DNA from: an uncultured beta proteobacterium
GTDB taxonomy: Bacteria > Pseudomonadota > Gammaproteobacteria > Burkholderiales > Burkholderiaceae_C
Assembly (NCBI GenBank): GCA_903830985.1
Contig: CAIKVZ010000225.1
Span: 26,185-90,184, forward strand
DNA: 64,000 nt
Reading direction: 5' to 3'
Part shown: one piece after another, positions 9,416 to 16,788 of the stretch
How positions within the stretch are numbered: position 1 is the first letter of the stretch
Layout of the letters: each line of letters begins with the position of its first letter
Notes under the pieces: model-generated
What the model was told of the DNA's origin: nothing
Database searches by the model: none
Seen by the model: the letters and a program-made list of their open reading frames with translations, nothing else
Program-made: the position numbers and the translations under genes

Positions 9416-11776
9416 TTGGACGCGGAGCCATTTCGCCGCTGTCCGAGTTGCGGGGCCGACAACGCGCCGCAGGTGATGCGCTGCGCCTGCGGCGCCCTGC
9501 TCGCCGGCGTGGACCTGCTGAGCCGACAAGCACCTGTTGACGCCGTTACAACGCCCCCAGTGCTGCCAGAGCCGGCCAACGCAGCGTTGCTCTGCACGCA
9601 CGAGGACTGCGGGCAGCCCAACCCGCTAGGCAGCGTCAACTGCCTGTACTGCAACCGTCCCTTGCAGTCGGCGGGGCTGTCCAGCCCAGCCCAGCTGCAC
9701 AGCCTGATCAGCCTGCCGGGCACGCTCAAGGAGCGTTACCGCATCCTCCAACCGCTGCCGACGCAGGGGGCCGAAGCGGAGCTGCTGCTGGTGCAGCAGG
9801 TCGACGGCGGCCCCGAGCTGGTGGCCAAGATCTACCGCCACGGCGTGCAGCCGCGCGCCGACGTACGCGAACGTCTGGCGCGCATTGAGCACCGCCATTG
9901 CGTGGCCCTGTTCGAAGCCGGAACGCAGCAGGGCTATGCCTACGAGGTGATGGAATACTGCGCCCTGGGCTCGCTGCGCGACCTGCTGCGCAAGGGTCCG
10001 CTCCAGCCCGCGACACTGCAGGCGCTGGTGCGTGGCATGGCTTCGGCCATCGCCGCCGTGCACGCCGTGGGCCTGCTGCACCGTGACCTGAAGCCGGAGA
10101 ACATCCTGCTGCGCGCCATCGATCCGCTGGACCTGGTGCTGACCGATTTCGGCATCTCCTCGGTGATCGACGCCACGCAGCGCTTCACCAGCACGGCGCG
10201 CACCCTGCCCTATGCCTCGCCGGAGAGCCTGTCCGGCGTGATCGACGGCAAGACCGATTACTGGGCCCTGGGCATCATCCTGCTGGAAGCCAGCCAGGGC
10301 CATCACCCTTTTGCCGATTTGTCAGAGGCGGTGATCCTGCACCAGTTGACGACGCGCGGCATCGACCTGGCCGAAGTGGCGGACCCCAACCTGCGCAAGC
10401 TGCTGCGCGGGTTGTTGCTGCGGGATCCGCAGCAGCGTTGGGGCGAAGCCGAGATCAGGCGCTGGCTGGCGCGCGACCCCAGCCTGGCCGAGCCGCAGGA
10501 AGCAAGCGGCGTGACCGGATTCAGCCAGCCCTACCACCTGGGCCAGGATGTCTGCCACACGCCGGCGCAGCTCGCCGTGGCGCTGGCCAGAAACTGGTCC
10601 GAGGGCTGCGCCGACATCGCCAATGGCCAGTTGCTCACCTGGTTTCGCGAAGTGCCCAAGGACCAGAATGCCGTGCGCTTGCTGCTGGAACTGCGCCACG
10701 ACAGCGGCCTGCCGGTGGACGTGCAGTTGCTCCGACTCATCCTGCACCTGGCGCCTGGCATGCCGCCGGTGTGGCAGGGCGAGCCCATTGGCCTGCACAC
10801 CGTGCTGCTGCACGCCAACCTCGCGCTCAAGGGCGACAGCGACGCAGCGCACTGGCTGGCCCAGTTGCAGCACTACCAGGTGCTGCAGACCTGTGCGCAG
10901 GCCGGCAACCCGGAGTGCGCCGACCTGGTACTGCGCTGGGGCCAGGCCTGCGAGCAGTTCGACCAGGCCTGGGACGATGGCATCGCGCTGCTGCGCCAGC
11001 AGGCGGCTCCCCCCGAGCCTGGCGCGTACGCCGATGTGCATCAGCTGCTCTACGGCAAGAGCGACCCGGACCGTCCGGCCCTGGCCAGCATGCACGCGCG
11101 CCTGCTGGCCATTGCCTACGACCCGCGCTGGGCCGAGCGACTGCGCCGGCGCCTGCTGGCAGAGCTGGCTGCCCTGTTGGTGTATTGCCCCTGGCTGGGG
11201 CAGCTGGGCGACCCGCTCACGCTGGCGCCGGCGCCGCTGCTGGTGCTGGAGGCGTTGCTGCCGCAAGCCCGAAAGTTCGCCGAGCAGCAGCAACAGGCCG
11301 AGGCACGCCAACGCGATGCCGACGCCGCCGAATGCGCCGCCCTGAGCGCCGAACTGCAGGCGGTGATCACCGCGCTGCGTGGCGCGGCACGCGCCAATCT
11401 GCTGCCGGGTGCGGCCTGCAGCCGGCTGGATGCCGAGCTGGAGCGCTACTTTGATCTGGTGGCCAAGATCCGCGCCTCGGGGCGCAGCGACCTGCCCTGG
11501 CAGGAACTGCGCGCGTCGGCGGCGCGCCGCAAGACCGTGGCGACCCCAATGCGCGAGGCCTTGCACAGCCTGGCCGAGCAGCGCGCCGAGAATGCCGGCT
11601 GGATGAACCAGCAGGTGCTGGGCTTCGTCGTCCTGACCCTGCTCTTGCTACCCATGATTTTCGGCCGCTCCACGCTGGGCTGGCTGAGCGCGCTGCTGGC
11701 GTGCGTTGCGGCCTGGCGCCTCCTGCCCTTTCATTCCCTGACGCGACGCATCAGGGAACTGGCCTCGCGTCTGTGA
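9416..11776 (+). CDS. Zinc-ribbon Ser/Thr protein kinase with C-terminal membrane anchor
   Basis: 786 residues. Two N-terminal cysteine clusters (C9/C12/C23/C25 and C60/C65/C76/C79) look like zinc ribbons. A Hanks-type kinase domain spans about 108-352: catalytic lysine K138 in VAKIY, HRDLKPEN at 222-229 with D224, DFG at 244-246, SPE at 268-270. The glycine-rich loop is degenerate (PTQGAEAELLL has a single glycine). A long helical region (about 370-720) of unknown fold is followed by two hydrophobic segments near 733-770, so the kinase is probably membrane-tethered with the catalytic part in the cytoplasm. Starts with TTG directly after the previous stop, supported by GGAGGAG just upstream. 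Last gene of the operon. Confidence 0.88.
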   Translation: MDAEPFRRCPSCGADNAPQVMRCACGALLAGVDLLSRQAPVDAVTTPPVLPEPANAALLCTHEDCGQPNPLGSVNCLYCNRPLQSAGLSSPAQLHSLISLPGTLKERYRILQPLPTQGAEAELLLVQQVDGGPELVAKIYRHGVQPRADVRERLARIEHRHCVALFEAGTQQGYAYEVMEYCALGSLRDLLRKGPLQPATLQALVRGMASAIAAVHAVGLLHRDLKPENILLRAIDPLDLVLTDFGISSVIDATQRFTSTARTLPYASPESLSGVIDGKTDYWALGIILLEASQGHHPFADLSEAVILHQLTTRGIDLAEVADPNLRKLLRGLLLRDPQQRWGEAEIRRWLARDPSLAEPQEASGVTGFSQPYHLGQDVCHTPAQLAVALARNWSEGCADIANGQLLTWFREVPKDQNAVRLLLELRHDSGLPVDVQLLRLILHLAPGMPPVWQGEPIGLHTVLLHANLALKGDSDAAHWLAQLQHYQVLQTCAQAGNPECADLVLRWGQACEQFDQAWDDGIALLRQQAAPPEPGAYADVHQLLYGKSDPDRPALASMHARLLAIAYDPRWAERLRRRLLAELAALLVYCPWLGQLGDPLTLAPAPLLVLEALLPQARKFAEQQQQAEARQRDADAAECAALSAELQAVITALRGAARANLLPGAACSRLDAELERYFDLVAKIRASGRSDLPWQELRASAARRKTVATPMREALHSLAEQRAENAGWMNQQVLGFVVLTLLLLPMIFGRSTLGWLSALLACVAAWRLLPFHSLTRRIRELASRL

Positions 11777-11868
11777 GTGCGCGCCAGGCGCATAAAAGAA
11801 CCCCTTGGCACAGCCCCTTGCCGTACCATCGGCCCACCTCTTAAAAACCACTTGAATTGGAGCAGACG

Positions 11869-13158
11869 ATGGGATTGTTTGACTGGAATGAAAAAAGCCC
11901 GGCCGTGCTGGACAGCGGCGGCGTGATTGCCCCGGACGAGCGCCTGCCATGGCCACAAACAGCCGCCATGGGCGTGCAGCACGTGATCGCCATGTTTGGC
12001 GCCACGGTGCTGGCGCCGATCCTGATGGGCTTTGACCCGAACATCGCCATCCTGATGAGCGGCATCGGCACGCTGATCTTCTTCGTCATCACCGGCGGCA
12101 AGGTGCCGAGCTACCTGGGTTCGAGCTTCGCCTTCATCGGCGTGGTGATCGCGGCCAGCGCCTACGCCGGCAAGGGGCCGAACGCCAACATCGGCGTGGC
12201 GCTGGGCGGCATCATCGCCTGCGGCGTGGTCTGCGTGGCGGTCGGCCTGCTGGTGCAGATGATTGGCACGGGCTGGATCGAGCGCTTCATGCCACCGGTC
12301 GTCACGGGCGCGGTCGTGACCGTGATCGGCCTGAACCTGGCGAGCATCCCGATCAAGAACATGGCGTCGAGCAACTTCGATTCCTGGATGCAGGTCGTGA
12401 CCTTCGTCAGCATCGGCATCGTCGCCGTGACGGCGCGCGGCATGCTGCAGCGCCTGCTGATCCTGGTCGGGCTGATCCTGGCCAGCGCCATCTACGCCGT
12501 GCTCACCAACGGCCTGGGTCTGGGCAAGCCCATGGACCTGGCTGCGCTGAGCAACGCCGCCTGGCTGGGCGCACCGGCCTTCACCGCGCCGGTGTTCAGC
12601 GGCTCGGCGATGCTGCTGATCGCCCCCGTGGCCATCATCCTGGTGGCGGAAAACCTGGGCCACCTCAAGGCCGTCACCGCGATGACGGGCAAGAACCTGG
12701 ACGCCTACCTGGGCCGCGCCTTCATCGGCGACGGCATTGCAACCATCGTCAGCGGCAGCGCCGGCGGCACCGGCGTCACCACCTACGCGGAGAACATCGG
12801 CGTCATGGCCGCTACCAAGATCTATTCGACCGCGGTGTTTTTGCTGGCCGCGCTGATCGCCGTGGTGCTGGGCTTCTCGCCCAAGTTCGGCGCCGTGATC
12901 CAGACCATTCCCCTGCCCGTGATGGGCGGCGTGTCGATCGTGGTGTTCGGCCTGATCGCCGTGGCCGGCGCCAAGATCTGGGTCGACAACAAGGTCGACT
13001 TCTCGCAAAACAAGAACCTCATCGTCGCCGCCATCACGCTCATCCTGGGCACGGGCGACTTCACCCTCAAGTTCGGCCAGTTCGCGCTGGGCGGCATCGG
13101 CACCGCCACCTTTGGCGCGATCCTGCTGTACGCGCTGCTGAACCGCCGGCCGCGCTGA
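11869..13158 (+). CDS. uraA: NCS2-family uracil/xanthine permease (UraA-like)
   Basis: 429-residue polytopic membrane protein of the nucleobase:cation symporter-2 family. Characteristic segments are GVQHVIAMFGATVLAPIL (TM1), the GGKVPSYLGSSFAFI region, and AVVLGFSPKFGAVIQTIPLPVMGG towards the C terminus, all closest to the uracil-type branch (UraA/RutG). It would import uracil or a related base with protons. The ATG at 11869 has GGAG 6 nt upstream; a TTG at 11857 is in frame but lacks a ribosome site. It follows the kinase gene by 92 bp with no clear terminator, but its function suggests an independent unit. Substrate (uracil rather than xanthine) is a resemblance call. Confidence 0.85.
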   Translation: MGLFDWNEKSPAVLDSGGVIAPDERLPWPQTAAMGVQHVIAMFGATVLAPILMGFDPNIAILMSGIGTLIFFVITGGKVPSYLGSSFAFIGVVIAASAYAGKGPNANIGVALGGIIACGVVCVAVGLLVQMIGTGWIERFMPPVVTGAVVTVIGLNLASIPIKNMASSNFDSWMQVVTFVSIGIVAVTARGMLQRLLILVGLILASAIYAVLTNGLGLGKPMDLAALSNAAWLGAPAFTAPVFSGSAMLLIAPVAIILVAENLGHLKAVTAMTGKNLDAYLGRAFIGDGIATIVSGSAGGTGVTTYAENIGVMAATKIYSTAVFLLAALIAVVLGFSPKFGAVIQTIPLPVMGGVSIVVFGLIAVAGAKIWVDNKVDFSQNKNLIVAAITLILGTGDFTLKFGQFALGGIGTATFGAILLYALLNRRPR

Positions 13159-13293
13159 ACCCGAGTCGTGACGCTCGAATGACCCCAGGCTTTCGATTGC
13201 CGAAGGCTTTGGAGTCAATTTGACACGAGCGGTCGGCTATGATGAAAACCAGGGGCTGGTTCAGCCTCCTTTTTTGCCAGCAGGGAGGACAAC

Positions 13294-13743
13294 ATGACTC
13301 GAACCAGAATGATCTTTTCGCTGCTGGTCGCAGCCTTGGCGCTGACGACCGTCTCCTTCAAGGTGGCGGCCGGTCCGCTGGACGAGGCCCGGGCGCAGGC
13401 CCACCTCCAGGCGGTCGCGGCCGGCGACCTGGAAGCACTGATGCGCGACTACGAGGACGACGCCTACATGGACTGGATCGGCGGACCGCTGGACGGCCGC
13501 TACCGCGGCAAGGAAGCCATCAGGGCCGTGTGGCAAAAGTTCATTGCGGCCAACGCGGGCAAACCGCGTCCCGCCAAATTCAGCAAGTTGGAGGTCTACG
13601 CGAATCCCAAGGGCGCGACGATTCAGGCCGAGGCGGAATATGGCGGCACCACGCCGGTGAAAGTCTGGCACGCGCTGACCTACCGTGACGCCAGCCTTGA
13701 CACCGAAATCTGGCAGATCGCGCCGGCCATCCAACTGCCATGA
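13294..13743 (+). CDS. Secreted SnoaL/NTF2-like protein
   Basis: 149 residues with a signal peptide (residues 1-26) and one SnoaL-like (NTF2 fold) domain: helix DEARAQAHLQAVAAGDLEALMRDY, then DDAYMDWIGGPLDGRYRGKEAIRAVWQKF and three beta strands. SnoaL-like folds bind small hydrophobic ligands or act as scaffolds; no catalytic residues can be assigned. ATG with GGGAGG 6 nt upstream. Its stop overlaps the ATG of the cupredoxin-like gene by 4 nt, and the GGDEF/EAL gene follows 9 nt after that, so the three form one operon. It probably works in the periplasm with the cupredoxin-like protein. Confidence 0.75.
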   Translation: MTRTRMIFSLLVAALALTTVSFKVAAGPLDEARAQAHLQAVAAGDLEALMRDYEDDAYMDWIGGPLDGRYRGKEAIRAVWQKFIAANAGKPRPAKFSKLEVYANPKGATIQAEAEYGGTTPVKVWHALTYRDASLDTEIWQIAPAIQLP

Positions 13744-14378
13744 GCCTGGCACGCGCTGCCCGCTTACTGACACTGCTGTTCTGCTGCGCCAACGCCGCTG
13801 CCGCAAGCCTCGAGGCCTCGGTGCTGTCGGCAACGGGCACGCCGGTTGAAGACGCGGCCGTGGTCATGGAACCGGTTTCCGGCACCTATCCCAAGCGGCA
13901 ACGCACGGTCACGATCGAACAGCGCGATCGGGAGTTCATACCCTACGTCACGATTGTCCAGACCGGAACACTGGTCGACTTCCCGAATCGCGACGCCTTC
14001 AAGCACCACATCTATTCGTTTTCACCGGCCAAGGTTTTTGAAATCAAACTGTATGCAGACAAGCCCGGGCAGCCGGTGCTGTTCGACAAGCCTGGGGAAG
14101 TCGCCTTGGGATGCAATATCCACGACTGGATGGAAGCCTACATCCTGGTGGTGAACTCGGCCTATTTCGCCAAGACCGACAAGGACGGCAAGGCAGTCAT
14201 CCACGACGTTCCAGCCGGGGCCTATCGGCTGAGGGTTTGGCACCCCAGGCAAAGAGCGCAAGCTGCGCTGCGCGATGTGGCGGTCGCCGCCGGGCCGGCA
14301 CCGACCCGGCTGAACCTGGTGGCCGATGTCGCGGCGCGCGCGTCCAAGCCCAAGCCGGCCGAAACCGGCCATTATTAG
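13740..14378 (+). CDS. Secreted cupredoxin-like protein (annotated in relatives as methylamine utilization protein)
   Basis: 212 residues: signal peptide (1-22), a cupredoxin-like beta-sandwich, and an Ala/Pro/Lys-rich tail. Candidate type-1 copper ligands are the His pair in FKHHIYSF and the cluster C-x2-H-x2-M in GCNIHDWM, the usual order His...Cys...His...Met. The strand VRLRVWHP-like segment (YRLRVWHPRQ) is typical of the carboxypeptidase-regulatory-like domain that accompanies this family. The common name refers to distant similarity only; no mau genes are present. ATGA overlap with the SnoaL-like gene. Likely a periplasmic redox or copper sensor feeding the membrane GGDEF/EAL protein encoded next. 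Confidence 0.75.
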   Translation: MSLARAARLLTLLFCCANAAAASLEASVLSATGTPVEDAAVVMEPVSGTYPKRQRTVTIEQRDREFIPYVTIVQTGTLVDFPNRDAFKHHIYSFSPAKVFEIKLYADKPGQPVLFDKPGEVALGCNIHDWMEAYILVVNSAYFAKTDKDGKAVIHDVPAGAYRLRVWHPRQRAQAALRDVAVAAGPAPTRLNLVADVAARASKPKPAETGHY

Positions 14379-14387
14379 TACCCCACC

Positions 14388-16736
14388 ATGATTCTGGGGA
14401 CCCTGCAGCGCCGCATCGTTGTTGTCTTTGTCGGACTGCTGATCATCGTCATGGCGTTGATCGTCGGCCTGGTGAACAGCCGCAACGACAGCATCGTGGC
14501 CGGCGAAGCATCCCGGGAACTGGCAGCCGGCAGCCGCATATTCAAACGTCTGGTCGAGCAGAATCAGCATCAACTGGAAACCGCCGCAACGGTGCTGTCC
14601 GGGGATTTCGCTTTCCGTGAGGCCATTGCCACCCAGGACCAGGCGACAGTGGACTCGGTCATCCGCAATCACGGCCTGAGAATCGGGGCCCAGGTGATGA
14701 TGGTGATCAGCACCGACGGACAGATGATTGCCGACACCCAGCGGCGCTCCCTGGAGCAGCGTCCCTTCCCGTTCCTGGACCTGCTGAGCAGCGCCCAGGC
14801 AGCCGGCAAGGGCTCGGGCTTCAGGCAGATGGCCGACGGCCAGCTTTACCAGATCGTCCTCGTGCCGATTCTGGCCCCCAGGCTCATCGCCTGGGTCGCC
14901 ATGGGGTTTCAGGTCGACGACCAGTGGACGCAGGAACTCGCGCAAATGACTGGCTTGGCGGTGAGCGTGGTGCGTCGCAATGAGGGCACCGTGACACTGC
15001 TCGCCTCCTCGCTGGAGCAGGCGCAACGTGCCGTCCTGGCCTTGACCCTGACGACTTCAGACACTGCAGCGGCGGTCATTGCCATGGGAGGCGAGTCCTA
15101 CCAGACGCAGCAGATGCCGCTCGCACAGGAGTTGTCCGTGGTGCTGCAACGCTCGCTGGAACAGGTGCAGGCTCCCTTTCGGGCCTTGCACAGCGTGCTG
15201 CTGATCGTGGTGTTTGCCGGGGTCGTCCTGTTCGCACTCGGCAGCGTTATGTTAGCGCGCCGCATTGTGCGCCCGGTCAACGAACTGGCGGTTGCGGCGC
15301 GCCGCATCGAGCGCGGCGACTACAGCCAACCGGTACCGAAATTGCCGCAGGATGAAATCGGCCAACTGGCGATGAGCTTCGATCACATGCGCGAGCGCAT
15401 CGCCAGCCGCGAAGAGAAAATCCTGCGGCTCGCATACGAGGACAGCCTGACAGGTTTGCCAAACCGCACGCGGTTTCTGGAAGATCTGGGCCAAATCCAG
15501 GTACCGGGGCATGGCGCCGTCGCGATCCTCAACATCGACCGTTTCGCCCTGATCAACAACGCCCTGGGGAACCGGGTCGCAGACCGCTTGCTGGTCGAGA
15601 TCGGCAAGCGCCTGGGGCAGATCCAACCCGCACCCAAGCTCGTCGCACGGCTCTGGGGCGACGAATTTGCTTTCCGTCTGGAGGGCGCCGACAAGGGCGC
15701 CGCAAAGGCCTTTGCCCAGTCCGTGCTGGGGATCCTGAGCCAGCCCATCACGCTCGACGGCCAGCGTCTCGACGTCGGCGGCAGCTTGGGCATCGCCCTG
15801 TACCCCCAAGATGCCGGAGACGCCACGGCACTGCTGCGACGCGCCGATCAGGCCATGAATACGGCCAAGCGACGCCATAGCGGTTTCGAGTTCTCGGCCG
15901 ACAACGGCGATGAACCGGTGCACGAGCAGTTGTCGCTGGTGGGCGAGATGCGTGAGGCGCTGGCGCGAGAAGAATTCGTGCTTTTTTACCAGCCCAAACT
16001 GGACCTGCTCAGCGGGAAAATCACCGGCGCCGAGGCGCTGCTGCGCTGGCAACACCCGACGCGGGGGCTGGTACCGCCGGTGCACTTCCTGCCCTTTGCC
16101 GAGCAGACCGGATTCATCCGCGAGATCACGCCCTGGGTGCTGGAGCGTGTCGTGGAGCAGATCGCGCGCTGGGGCGGCCAAGGCCTGTCGCTGGTGGTGT
16201 CGGCCAATCTTTCCACGCTGGACATCCTGAGCCCGAATCTGGTGGGCCATGTGCGCGCCCTGCTCGGACTGCACCGACTCGCACCCGAGCGCCTGTGCCT
16301 GGAAATCACCGAAAGCGCACTCATGGACGAGCCCGAACTGGCCCTGGCGCACCTGACCGAACTGTCGCGACTCGGGGTCAAACTGTCCATCGACGACTAC
16401 GGTTCCGGCCAGGCCTCGCTGGGTTACCTCAAGACCTTGCCGGTGCATGAACTGAAGATCGACCAGTCCTTCGTCACTTCGGTCGCCGATTCCCGCAAAA
16501 ATGCGGCCATCGTCCATTCCACGATCGTGCTCAGCCACGAACTCGGATTGACGGTGACAGCCGAAGGAGCGGAAACCCCAGACGATCTGGCATGGCTTGC
16601 GCGCCATGGCTGCGACCTGGCCCAGGGCTATGGCATTGCCCGGCCCATGCCGAGCCAGGACCTGCCCGGCTGGATAGCCGCCTTCCATGCACACGCTGGC
16701 GTCGCTGCAACGAGTTCCGATCTCACAACAGCCTGA
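14388..16736 (+). CDS. Membrane sensor GGDEF/EAL protein with degenerate GGDEF, likely c-di-GMP phosphodiesterase
   Basis: 782 residues. TM1 at about 9-29, a periplasmic sensor of about 235 residues (double-Cache/CHASE-like), TM2 near 270-290, HAMP, GGDEF domain (about 345-500), EAL domain (about 515-765). The GGDEF signature is W423-G-D-E-F427, so the first glycine is lost and cyclase activity is doubtful. The EAL domain keeps its key residues: E549-A-L551, ESA in EITESALM, DD in IDDYGSG, K in ELKIDQSF and E in TAEGAET. Predicted to hydrolyse c-di-GMP in response to a periplasmic signal. Third gene of the operon with the SnoaL-like and cupredoxin-like genes, which may supply that signal. Confidence 0.9.
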   Translation: MILGTLQRRIVVVFVGLLIIVMALIVGLVNSRNDSIVAGEASRELAAGSRIFKRLVEQNQHQLETAATVLSGDFAFREAIATQDQATVDSVIRNHGLRIGAQVMMVISTDGQMIADTQRRSLEQRPFPFLDLLSSAQAAGKGSGFRQMADGQLYQIVLVPILAPRLIAWVAMGFQVDDQWTQELAQMTGLAVSVVRRNEGTVTLLASSLEQAQRAVLALTLTTSDTAAAVIAMGGESYQTQQMPLAQELSVVLQRSLEQVQAPFRALHSVLLIVVFAGVVLFALGSVMLARRIVRPVNELAVAARRIERGDYSQPVPKLPQDEIGQLAMSFDHMRERIASREEKILRLAYEDSLTGLPNRTRFLEDLGQIQVPGHGAVAILNIDRFALINNALGNRVADRLLVEIGKRLGQIQPAPKLVARLWGDEFAFRLEGADKGAAKAFAQSVLGILSQPITLDGQRLDVGGSLGIALYPQDAGDATALLRRADQAMNTAKRRHSGFEFSADNGDEPVHEQLSLVGEMREALAREEFVLFYQPKLDLLSGKITGAEALLRWQHPTRGLVPPVHFLPFAEQTGFIREITPWVLERVVEQIARWGGQGLSLVVSANLSTLDILSPNLVGHVRALLGLHRLAPERLCLEITESALMDEPELALAHLTELSRLGVKLSIDDYGSGQASLGYLKTLPVHELKIDQSFVTSVADSRKNAAIVHSTIVLSHELGLTVTAEGAETPDDLAWLARHGCDLAQGYGIARPMPSQDLPGWIAAFHAHAGVAATSSDLTTA

Positions 16737-16758
16737 TCCCGCACAGGCCACCGCCAAA

Positions 16759-16776
16759 TGCCAAGACGCCTTGGCA
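16759..16776. terminator. Possible bidirectional terminator between two convergent EAL genes
   Basis: Perfect 7-bp arms TGCCAAG and CTTGGCA with a 4-nt loop, in the 52-bp gap between the convergent genes ending at 16736 and 16789. There is no T-tract on either side, so termination efficiency is uncertain. Confidence 0.35.
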
Positions 16777-16788
16777 CTCAGCGGGGCT

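Noticed and set aside
13220..13243. TTGACA followed by TATGAT upstream of the SnoaL-like gene
   Set aside because: The spacing is only 12 nt; at 17 nt the -10 would be TGAAAA. Not a credible sigma-70 promoter as it stands.
13740..14378. Assigning the cupredoxin-like gene to methylamine metabolism
   Set aside because: No mau or other methylamine genes; the name comes from distant similarity only.
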